Origin: Turbatrix aceti
Taxonomy: Eukaryota; Nematoda; Chromadorea; Rhabditida; Panagrolaimidae
Assembly: GCA_963969345.1 (NCBI GenBank)
Contig: OZ017769.1
Location: 8,497,725-8,561,724 of the forward strand
Direction: 5' to 3'
Length of the DNA stretch: 64,000 nt
Below the pieces are notes generated by a model. The model was not told the origin of the DNA and searched no databases. It worked only from the letters and a program-made list of their open reading frames with translations. A program made the translations under genes and the position numbers. Shown here in pieces: positions 39,401 through 49,335 of this stretch (the first letter of the stretch is position 1; each line of letters begins with the position of its first letter).

Positions 39401-42400
39401 TGTCACCGTGTACCACAGCGGACGCAGCGATGACGTGCCTCAGAAGCCCGTCGAAGTCGTCGAAGCTCCTCAAGAGCCCACCGAAGACATTGGCGACAAG
39501 GCTGCCACCATCGGTCGTCGCATCACTGGCCTCTTCAAGAAGGGCACGTCGCACCAAGACTACCCGACCAGCGAGCCCTACGAAGGTCCTCTTGACACCG
39601 TTGGCCCAGTCCACGACGTCGACGGCACTCCGCTCACCACACATGTCACCGTGTACCACAGCGGACGCAGCGATGACGTGCCTCAGAAGCCCGTCGAAGT
39701 CGTCGAAGCTCCTCAAGAGCCCACCGAAGACATTGGCGACAAGGCTGCCACCATCGGTCGTCGCATCACCGGCCTCTTCAAGAAGGGCACGTCGCACCAA
39801 GACTACCCGACATCTGAGCCCTACGAAGGTCCTCTTGACACCGTTGGCCCAGTCCACGACGTCGACGGCACTCCGCTCACCACACATGTCACCGTGTACC
39901 ACAGCGGACGCAGCGATGACGTGCCTCAGAAGCCCGTCGAAGTCGTCGAAGCTCCTCAAGAGCCCACCGAAGACATTGGCGACAAGGCTGCCACCATCGG
40001 TCGTCGCATCACTGGCCTCTTCAAGAAGGGCACGTCGCACCAAGACTACCCGACCAGCGAGCCCTACGAAGGTCCTCTTGACACCGTTGGCCCAGTCCAC
40101 GACGTCGACGGCACTCCGCTCACCACACATGTCACCGTGTACCACAGCGGACGCAGCGATGACGTGCCTCAGAAGCCCGTCGAAGTCGTCGAAGCTCCTC
40201 AAGAGCCCACCGAAGACATTGGCGACAAGGCTGCCACCATCGGTCGTCGCATCACTGGCCTCTTCAAGAAGGGCACGTCGCACCAAGACTACCCGACCAG
40301 CGAGCCCTACGAAGGTCCTCTTGACACCGTTGGCCCAGTCCACGACGTCGACGGCACTCCGCTCACCACACATGTCACCGTGTACCACAGCGGACGCAGC
40401 GATGACGTGCCTCAGAAGCCCGTCGAAGTCGTCGAAGCTCCTCAAGAGCCCACCGAAGACATTGGCGACAAGGCTGCCACCATCGGTCGTCGCATCACTG
40501 GCCTCTTCAAGAAGGGCACGTCGCACCAAGACTACCCGACCAGCGAGCCCTACGAAGGTCCTCTTGACACCGTTGGCCCAGTCCACGACGTCGACGGCAC
40601 TCCGCTCACCACACATGTCACCGTGTACCACAGCGGACGCAGCGATGACGTGCCTCAGAAGCCCGTCGAAGTCGTCGAAGCTCCTCAAGAGCCCACCGAA
40701 GACATTGGCGACAAGGCTGCCACCATCGGTCGTCGCATCACTGGCCTCTTCAAGAAGGGCACGTCGCACCAAGACTACCCGACATCTGAGCCCTACGAAG
40801 GTCCTCTTGACACCGTTGGCCCAGTCCACGACGTCGACGGCACTCCGCTCACCACACATGTCACCGTGTACCACAGCGGACGCAGCGATGACGTGCCTCA
40901 GAAGCCCGTCGAAGTCGTCGAAGCTCCTCAAGAGCCCACCGAAGACATTGGCGACAAGGCTGCCACCATCGGTCGTCGCATCACTGGCCTCTTCAAGAAG
41001 GGCACGTCGCACCAAGACTACCCGACCAGCGAGCCCTACGAAGGTCCTCTTGACACCGTTGGCCCAGTCCACGACGTCGACGGCACTCCGCTCACCACAC
41101 ATGTCACCGTGTACCACAGCGGACGCAGCGATGACGTGCCTCAGAAGCCCGTCGAAGTCGTCGAAGCTCCTCAAGAGCCCACCGAAGACATTGGCGACAA
41201 GGCTGCCACCATCGGTCGTCGCATCACCGGCCTCTTCAAGAAGGGCACGTCGCACCAAGACTACCCGACATCGAGCCCTACGAAGGTCCTCTTGACACCG
41301 TTGGCCCAGTCCACGACGTCGACGGCACTCCGCTCACCACACATGTCACCGTGTACCACAGCGGACGCAGCGATGACGTGCCTCAGAAGCCCGTCGAAGT
41401 CGTCGAAGCTCCTCAAGAGCCCACCGAAGACATTGGCGACAAGGCTGCCACCATCGGTCGTCGCATCACTGGCCTCTTCAAGAAGGGCACGTCGCACCAA
41501 GACTACCCGACCATCGAGCCCTACGAAGGTCCTCTTGACACCGTTGGCCCAGTCCACGACGTCGACGGCACTCCGCTCACCACACATGTCACCGTGTACC
41601 ACAGCGGACGCAGCGATGACGTGCCTCAGAAGCCCGTCGAAGTCGTCGAAGCTCCTCAAGAGCCCACCGAAGACATTGGCGACAAGGCTGCCACCATCGG
41701 TCGTCGCATCACTGGCCTCTTCAAGAAGGGCACGTCGCACCAAGACTACCCGACCAGCGAGCCCTACGAAGGTCCTCTTGACACCGTTGGCCCAGTCCAC
41801 GACGTCGACGGCACTCCGCTCACCACACATGTCACCGTGTACCACAGCGGACGCAGCGATGACGTGCCTCAGAAGCCCGTCGAAGTCGTCGAAGCTCCTC
41901 AAGAGCCCACCGAAGACATTGGCGACAAGGCTGCCACCATCGGTCGTCGCATCACTGGCCTCTTCAAGAAGGGCACGTCGCACCAAGACTACCCGACCAG
42001 CGAGCCCTACGAAGGTCCTCTTGACACCGTTGGCCCAGTCCACGACGTCGACGGCACTCCGCTCACCACACATGTCACCGTGTACCACAGCGGACGCAGC
42101 GATGACGTGCCTCAGAAGCCCGTCGAAGTCGTCGAAGCTCCTCAAGAGCCCACCGAAGACATTGGCGACAAGGCTGCCACCATCGGTCGTCGCATCACTG
42201 GCCTCTTCAAGAAGGGCACGTCGCACCAAGACTACCCGACCAGCGAGCCCTACGAAGGTCCTCTTGACACCGTTGGCCCAGTCCACGACGTCGACGGCAC
42301 TCCGCTCACCACACATGTCACCGTGTACCACAGCGGACGCAGCGATGACGTGCCTCAGAAGCCCGTCGAAGTCGTCGAAGCTCCTCAAGAGCCCACCGAA

Positions 42401-45400
42401 GACATTGGCGACAAGGCTGCCACCATCGGTCGTCGCATCACTGGCCTCTTCAAGAAGGGCACGTCGCACCAAGACTACCCGACCAGCGAGCCCTACGAAG
42501 GTCCTCTTGACACCGTTGGCCCAGTCCACGACGTCGACGGCACTCCGCTCACCACACATGTCACCGTGTACCACAGCGGACGCAGCGATGACGTGCCTCA
42601 GAAGCCCGTCGAAGTCGTCGAAGCTCCTCAAGAGCCCACCGAAGACATTGGCGACAAGGCTGCCACCATCGGTCGTCGCATCACTGGCCTCTTCAAGAAG
42701 GGCACGTCGCACCAAGACTACCCGACCAGCGAGCCCTACGAAGGTCCTCTTGACACCGTTGGCCCAGTCCACGACGTCGACGGCACTCCGCTCACCACAC
42801 ATGTCACCGTGTACCACAGCGGACGCAGCGATGACGTGCCTCAGAAGCCCGTCGAAGTCGTCGAAGCTCCTCAAGAGCCCACCGAAGACATTGGCGACAA
42901 GGCTGCCACCATCGGTCGTCGCATCACTGGCCTCTTCAAGAAGGGCACGTCGCACCAAGACTACCCGACCATCGAGCCCTACGAAGGTCCTCTTGACACC
43001 GTTGGCCCAGTCCACGACGTCGACGGCACTCCGCTCACCACACATGTCACCGTGTACCACAGCGGACGCAGCGATGACGTGCCTCAGAAGCCCGTCGAAG
43101 TCGTCGAAGCTCCTCAAGAGCCCACCGAAGACATTGGCGACAAGGCTGCCACCATCGGTCGTCGCATCACTGGCCTCTTCAAGAAGGGCACGTCGCACCA
43201 AGACTACCCGACCAGCGAGCCCTACGAAGGTCCTCTTGACACCGTTGGCCCAGTCCACGACGTCGACGGCACTCCGCTCACCACACATGTCACCGTGTAC
43301 CACAGCGGACGCAGCGATGACGTGCCTCAGAAGCCCGTCGAAGTCGTCGAAGCTCCTCAAGAGCCCACCGAAGACATTGGCGACAAGGCTGCCACCATCG
43401 GTCGTCGCATCACCGGCCTCTTCAAGAAGGGCACGTCGCACCAAGACTACCCGACATCCGAGCCCTACGAAGGTCCTCTTGACACCGTTGGCCCAGTCCA
43501 CGACGTCGACGGCACTCCGCTCACCACACATGTCACCGTGTACCACAGCGGACGCAGCGATGACGTGCCTCAGAAGCCCGTCGAAGTCGTCGAAGCTCCT
43601 CAAGAGCCCACCGAAGACATTGGCGACAAGGCTGCCACCATCGGTCGTCGCATCACTGGCCTCTTCAAGAAGGGCACGTCGCACCAAGACTACCCGACCA
43701 GCGAGCCCTACGAAGGTCCTCTTGACACCGTTGGCCCAGTCCACGACGTCGACGGCACTCCGCTCACCACACATGTCACCGTGTACCACAGCGGACGCAG
43801 CGATGACGTGCCTCAGAAGCCCGTCGAAGTCGTCGAAGCTCCTCAAGAGCCCACCGAAGACATTGGCGACAAGGCTGCCACCATCGGTCGTCGCATCACT
43901 GGCCTCTTCAAGAAGGGCACGTCGCACCAAGACTACCCGACCAGCGAGCCCTACGAAGGTCCTCTTGACACCGTTGGCCCAGTCCACGACGTCGACGGCA
44001 CTCCGCTCACCACACATGTCACCGTGTACCACAGCGGACGCAGCGATGACGTGCCTCAGAAGCCCGTCGAAGTCGTCGAAGCTCCTCAAGAGCCCACCGA
44101 AGACATTGGCGACAAGGCTGCCACCATCGGTCGTCGCATCACTGGCCTCTTCAAGAAGGGCACGTCGCACCAAGACTACCCGACCAGCGAGCCCTACGAA
44201 GGTCCTCTTGACACCGTTGGCCCAGTCCACGACGTCGACGGCACTCCGCTCACCACACATGTCACCGTGTACCACAGCGGACGCAGCGATGACGTGCCTC
44301 AGAAGCCCGTCGAAGTCGTCGAAGCTCCTCAAGAGCCCACCGAAGACATTGGCGACAAGGCTGCCACCATCGGTCGTCGCATCACTGGCCTCTTCAAGAA
44401 GGGCACGTCGCACCAAGACTACCCGACATCGAGCCCTACGAAGGTCCTCTTGACACCGTTGGCCCAGTCCACGACGTCGACGGCACTCCGCTCACCACAC
44501 ATGTCACCGTGTACCACAGCGGACGCAGCGATGACGTGCCTCAGAAGCCCGTCGAAGTCGTCGAAGCTCCTCAAGAGCCCACCGAAGACATTGGCGACAA
44601 GGCTGCCACCATCGGTCGTCGCATCACTGGCCTCTTCAAGAAGGGCACGTCGCACCAAGACTACCCGACCAGCGAGCCCTACGAAGGTCCTCTTGACACC
44701 GTTGGCCCAGTCCACGACGTCGACGGCACTCCGCTCACCACACATGTCACCGTGTACCACAGCGGACGCAGCGATGACGTGCCTCAGAAGCCCGTCGAAG
44801 TCGTCGAAGCTCCTCAAGAGCCCACCGAAGACATTGGCGACAAGGCTGCCACCATCGGTCGTCGCATCACTGGCCTCTTCAAGAAGGGCACGTCGCACCA
44901 AGACTACCCGACCAGCGAGCCCTACGAAGGTCCTCTTGACACCGTTGGCCCAGTCCACGACGTCGACGGCACTCCGCTCACCACACATGTCACCGTGTAC
45001 CACAGCGGACGCAGCGATGACGTGCCTCAGAAGCCCGTCGAAGTCGTCGAAGCTCCTCAAGAGCCCACCGAAGACATTGGCGACAAGGCTGCCACCATCG
45101 GTCGTCGCATCACTGGCCTCTTCAAGAAGGGCACGTCGCACCAAGACTACCCGACCAGCGAGCCCTACGAAGGTCCTCTTGACACCGTTGGCCCAGTCCA
45201 CGACGTCGACGGCACTCCGCTCACCACACATGTCACCGTGTACCACAGCGGACGCAGCGATGACGTGCCTCAGAAGCCCGTCGAAGTCGTCGAAGCTCCT
45301 CAAGAGCCCACCGAAGACATTGGCGACAAGGCTGCCACCATCGGTCGTCGCATCACTGGCCTCTTCAAGAAGGGCACGTCGCACCAAGACTACCCGACAT

Positions 45401-48156
45401 CTGAGCCCTACGAAGGTCCTCTTGACACCGTTGGCCCAGTCCACGACGTCGACGGCACTCCGCTCACCACACATGTCACCGTGTACCACAGCGGACGCAG
45501 CGATGACGTGCCTCAGAAGCCCGTCGAAGTCGTCGAAGCTCCTCAAGAGCCCACCGAAGACATTGGCGACAAGGCTGCCACCATCGGTCGTCGCATCACT
45601 GGCCTCTTCAAGAAGGGCACGTCGCACCAAGACTACCCGACCAGCGAGCCCTACGAAGGTCCTCTTGACACCGTTGGCCCAGTCCACGACGTCGACGGCA
45701 CTCCGCTCACCACACATGTCACCGTGTACCACAGCGGACGCAGCGATGATGTGCCAACCAAGCCCGTCGAAGTCGTCGAAGCTCCTCAAGAGCCCACCGA
45801 AGACATTGGCGACAAGGCTGCCACCATCGGTCGTCGCATCACCGGCCTCTTCAAGAAGGGCACGTCGCACCAAGACTACCCGACCAGCGAGCCCTACGAA
45901 GGTCCTCTTGACACCGTTGGCCCAGTCCACGACGTCGACGGCACTCCGCTCACCACACATGTCACCGTGTACCACAGCGGTCGCAGCGATGATGTGCCAA
46001 CCAAGCCCGTCGAAGTCGTCGAAGCTCCTCAAGAGCCCACCGAAGACATTGGCGACAAGGCTGCCACCATCGGTCGTCGCATCACTGGCCTCTTCAAGAA
46101 GGGCACGTCGCACCAAGACTACCCGACCAGCGAGCCCTACGAAGGTCCTCTTGACACCGTTGGCCCAGTCCACGACGTCGACGGCACTCCGCTCACCACA
46201 CATGTCACCGTGTACCACAGCGGACGCAGCGATGACGTGCCTCAGAAGCCCGTCGAAGTCGTCGAAGCTCCTCAAGAGCCCACCGAAGACATTGGCGACA
46301 AGGCTGCCACCATCGGTCGTCGCATCACCGGCCTCTTCAAGAAGGGCACGTCGCACCAAGACTACCCGACCAGCGAGCCCTACGAAGGTCCCCTCGACNN
46401 NNNNNNNNNNNNNNNNNNNNNNNNNNNNNNNNNNNNNNNNNNNNNNNNNNNNNNNNNNNNNNNNNNNNNNNNNNNNNNNNNNNNNNNNNNNNNNNNNNNN
46501 NNNNNNNNNNNNNNNNNNNNNNNNNNNNNNNNNNNNNNNNNNNNNNNNNNNNNNNNNNNNNNNNNNNNNNNNNNNNNNNNNNNNNNNNNNNNNNNNNNGG
46601 ACACGTCAGGTTACCCGATAGCCGAGCGGTACGAAGGTCCCCTCGACGTTATTGGTCCTGTCCGCGACGTCGACGGAACTCCGCTTGGCACACATGTCGC
46701 CGTGTATCATAGCGGACGCAGTGAAGACGTGCCTCAGAAATCACTTGAAAAACAAATTGAAATCAAAGTCGCCCCGCAAGAGCCAACTGAAACATACGAT
46801 CCAATTTCTGTCATAGTTGGTCGCAAGGTTGATCAGTTTGAAAAGGCAGAGATGGATGTGCTAGACATCATTCGTCGTCGTAGCCCGTCGCCGTCCCGTC
46901 GAGCTGAAACTTCGCCGATACCCCACTATTCTGAAACTAACGAACATTATATCACCGGGCAGCTGCCTTCATATTCCGTGACCCGTCTTGAAACGTCCTC
47001 TCCATCGGATGGCAGAATTTCCAGAAGATACGTGACGTCATCAAGCACTCCCTACGGCGTCGACGTCGAAGATTACTCGAGGTCATCGTACGGTGGTTAC
47101 GTCCGTGATTACCGCTCCGAACCTCGTTCATCGGAGAGAGTAAACCAATTTGACGTCAGAATCACAGCAACCAAACCCGAACCTGTCGTGAGCACACCTA
47201 CCCGCTTGCCGACCATCTACAGGTCCGAACACGTAGTCCGGCCGTCGGAGGCTGTACGCGAGGTGAGGACCTACGCCGACAGTCTGGTGTCCCCAGATCG
47301 CCGTAGGGGATGGACGTCGGTTACCGAAACGATCACCTATGCTCGTCATGTCTCTGTCGAACGCACTGTTCGTGGACGACGTCAACGATTCATCGAAAAC
47401 GTCGAAGTTCACGAGCATGGATCACCAGTGTTCTCGCCAACACGCCCCTATGCCTCTCGTGCTTACGACTTCGGAACCCGTTATGACTCGTACCGTAGTC
47501 GTTCACAAGGTCCACTGCGCCAGGTGGACCGGTGGCAGCAAACTGATGAACCATTTGATCGCCACGGAATTCCATTCATCGACCGACGCTCTCCGCAATC
47601 GCCAAGATCGAGATCTGTCACAAGATCCACTGCTGAACAACAGTACCGCGCTTACTCTTCTCGTCTCTACGATCAAAGCACCTACATCGACGAAAGCCAC
47701 GTCGGCAGCTCTCCACGCCATGCCGCTACACTCTCGCCTGTGCGATACACTGGCTCGACAACTATGCCAAGTCAGCGATACGAATACCAGCAAGCCATCG
47801 CCCGTCCAGCCTACATCGAACCCCTGGATCACTCAACGCCTCGCCACCAGCGAGACCCAACCGACTACCGACGGTCCCGGGACCAGTACCCCTACAACCA
47901 GCAAAGCCACTCCAGCCGACGACTTTTCGAATCGCCCGGTCTGCGTTACCAGCAGTCGAATCTCGACGAAATCCCCGTCGCACAACTCCTGAATGAATTC
48001 CCTTCCGTGGAGTACGACCAAAACGACTCCTACGCTCCCGACATCGTTCCCCTCGAAACCAGACTTCTGGATCCCGGTGTTCACTCGAGGGAAGATCCAC
48101 AAGCTCCACTACGCCGAGTCGGTCACCGTGCCCGACACTACTGTAACCTTCTCTAG
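18483..48156 (+). CDS. Giant two-family tandem-repeat protein, ~9,850 codons, mostly one exon
   Basis: Exon 18483-18528 joins (intron 18529-18599, phase 1) to one exon of about 29.5 kb ending at TAG 48154-48156. Layout: about 370 unique acidic residues; 40 copies of a 70-residue repeat A; one A/B hybrid; 74 copies of an 81-residue repeat B; a 200-N gap; a degenerate B unit; then about 440 basic Arg/Ser/Tyr/Pro-rich residues ending YCNLL, a possible CaaX box. Every repeat has HQDYPTSEP, EGPL, DVDG, YHSGRSD and a basic ITGLFK(K/R)G motif in an otherwise acidic S/T/E/P-rich background. No signal peptide, membrane helix or known enzyme domain is seen, so a cytosolic structural role is likely. As assembled the frame breaks nine times (near 25703, 27804, 30340, 31311, 33497, 35685, 38114, 41272, 44430), with compensating shifts in the hybrid unit; I treat these as consensus errors. 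Giant exons of this composition occur in neuronal giant ankyrins (UNC-44 long form, Ank2-XL), but no ankyrin repeats are visible here, so that link is weak. Confidence 0.75.
19721..28122 (+). repeat. Repeat array A: 40 units of 210 bp (70 residues)
   Basis: The period is exactly 210 bp, measured from the first divergent unit (AHQDFPESEP at 19721) to the hybrid at 28123, allowing for two single-base insertions (near 25703 and 27804). Units are nearly identical. Variation is confined to a few sites: ACG/ACC before TCC, ATT/ATC before ACC, and ACGCCC (Thr-Pro) versus ACCACC (Thr-Thr). Units 3 and 4 have a variant segment reading EAPAVVEEP. The first unit is the most diverged, as expected at an array edge. 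Such uniformity points to recent expansion or ongoing homogenisation. Confidence 0.92.
28123..28371 (+). repeat. A/B hybrid repeat unit at the array switch
   Basis: This 249-bp unit begins as family A (AHQDYPTSEPFEGPLAST) and ends as family B (YHSGRSDDVPQKPVEV to GRRITGLFKK). Between about 28171 and 28230 it reads as an Arg-rich stretch (AVRRRRRQHRSK). That stretch is explained by three single-base insertions relative to A and B consensus, which together restore the frame. It may be a real recombination junction, a consensus artefact, or both. Confidence 0.7.
28372..46398 (+). repeat. Repeat array B: 74 full units of 243 bp (81 residues) plus a partial unit
   Basis: The period is 243 bp from the Ser codon at 28372 to the one at 46351, after correcting for two insertions and five deletions of one base. 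Unit sequence is almost invariant. The Thr-Ser pair before GluPro is written with ACATCT, ACATCC, ACCAGC, ACCTCC, ACTTCC or ACGTCC, all synonymous, which shows that the protein is under selection. Rare changes are Thr-Ile (ACCATC, three units), Thr-Cys (one unit), VPTKP for VPQKP (three units) and ALQEP for APQEP (the first two units). The partial 75th unit runs into the N gap. Confidence 0.92.
46399..46598. other. Assembly gap of exactly 200 N
   Basis: The round length suggests a placeholder, so the number of B units and the full protein length are unknown. The last 18 known bases before the gap (46381-46398) are identical to 46630-46647 in the degenerate unit after it, and carry the CCCCTCGAC spelling not seen in other B units. 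The left flank may therefore already be the terminal degenerate unit or a close relative of it. Confidence 0.95.
46599..46860 (+). repeat. Degenerate terminal B-type unit
   Basis: Reads DTSGYPIAERYEGPLD, then VRDVDGTPLGTHVAVYHSG and SEDVPQK, and ends with a diverged segment around VGRKVDQFEKAEMD in place of the ITGLFKK motif. It keeps the frame of the preceding array if the 200 N are taken literally. Its divergence marks the right edge of the array, mirroring the diverged first A unit. Confidence 0.8.
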
Positions 48157-49335
48157 AATTTGATTTCTTTTTATTTTGTATTAATCTTTTTAGCACCATT
48201 TTTGTTGTCTTGCTTTTTCGTCCGAAGATTTGTGATGTTAGACTATCCGTCTTTTTGTGACGGCCAAGGCATTCTCCTGATCTCGATCTTTTTTGTGCCT
48301 TTGTTTTCATTGTAGTCTTCGTTGCTTTTTTTTAATTGTTTTCACTCGATTTGTCTTGTCTTTCGACGCCCCCGAAGTGCCAAACATAGAATACTCGTTG
48401 TCCCAAGGTTAGAAGAGGCGCCATTCGACTTCTGTCCATACCGCTGGTACTCAGTACTCAGTACAGTACACAGTGACGAACCTTTACGTATATACATATC
48501 TTCTACGTTACAATGAATCTACACAAACTCCTACGAACTTCTCAGAAACTGCTGTATTACAGCAAAAATCATGGCATGCCTTTCACCGAGGGATAACTGA
48601 GGATTTTGTGTGAGGCATTTCTATAACATCCTATTGAGACAAGACAAATCGCCCTCCCCACCACCAATGCGCATCTGTCATGCACACATTTCCCTAATTT
48701 TGCAAGCTCTATATTAATTTTTTTATTGCTCGAACGATAATAAACCAGTGAAGTTTTTTAAAACTAAAACAAATTCTGATTTGGAGGGGACATTTGGAAG
48801 GGAAGTAACGTCGGAAGAAGCGAAAATATACTTTTGGGCGCGGAAGCGTCTGGTACAAAAAAAATCATAAATGGCAAAGCACAAAATGCAAAACCAAGTT
48901 GGCAATGATGAAGTTGGCACCAAGAAAATGGAACGCCTTGAAGAAAAAAATAATACGTAATCCGCATTTCGGTGAATCGTTTGTCGAAAGAGTGAATGAG
49001 TTTGCGCGCAAAAAAACAGTTGTAAAAAACTACCGAAACCCATTCGCCACGAGACCATGCTCATCCCGCGCGCGCGCGCGCCATCCTTTTTCGTACTTGT
49101 TTTTTTCATTGCGTGCGCACTGCGCACTCATTTTCTTGCTGTTCCCGACAGTATCCAAGGATCTCTTCATTCATTTATTTTCCTATCTAAAAATCATACA
49201 AGTAACTGAAGTCATCCGAAGCGCGTAGAAACGGAAGAGGCGTTGCGTTGCGTTGCGAAAATTGTACTCGTATCACGAGAAATGCTTGCGTTTGTTGCGT
49301 CAGGAGGATAAGAATGTGTGATAGCGACCAGGTGG
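48157..49335. other. Convergent 3' intergenic region
   Basis: About 1.2 kb between the stop codons of the giant gene (plus) and the DLK-1 gene (minus). The T-rich part just after 48156 is likely 3' UTR of the giant gene; no AATAAA is obvious there. On the minus strand an AATAAA (plus-strand TTTATT at 49174-49179) lies 157 nt beyond the kinase stop. A CG-alternating run (CGCGCGCGCGCG) lies near 49069-49080. No gene is seen. Confidence 0.5.
49174..49179 (-). terminator. Possible poly(A) signal of the DLK-1 gene
   Basis: AATAAA on the minus strand, 157 nt downstream of the kinase stop codon. The distance suits a short invertebrate 3' UTR. It is one of several such words in AT-rich sequence, so it is only the nearest good candidate. 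Confidence 0.4.

Noticed and set aside
41273..44431. Two consecutive 13-unit intervals between frame breaks as evidence of a 3.16-kb higher-order repeat
   Set aside because: The order of Thr-Ser spellings and ACT/ACC variants differs between the two 13-unit blocks, so they are not copies of each other.
30330..44435. Programmed ribosomal frameshifting or pseudogenisation as cause of the frame breaks
   Set aside because: Breaks are both +1 and -1, have no slippery sequence or downstream structure, and sit only where two spellings can be misaligned. Decay would scatter indels and stops elsewhere too.
19719..44453. Alternative plus-strand frames through the arrays (Arg/Ser/Pro-rich translations)
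   Set aside because: They are the same repeats read out of frame. Their variation is not silent and they exist only because of the period. They become the main frame only after a single-base consensus error.
19769..46359. Very long minus-strand open frames (up to about 1,978 codons) opposite the repeat arrays
   Set aside because: Both repeat periods (210 and 243 bp) are multiples of three, so any frame lacking a stop in one unit stays open throughout. The silent-change pattern supports only the plus-strand TAHQDYPTSEP/TSHQDYPTSEP frame.
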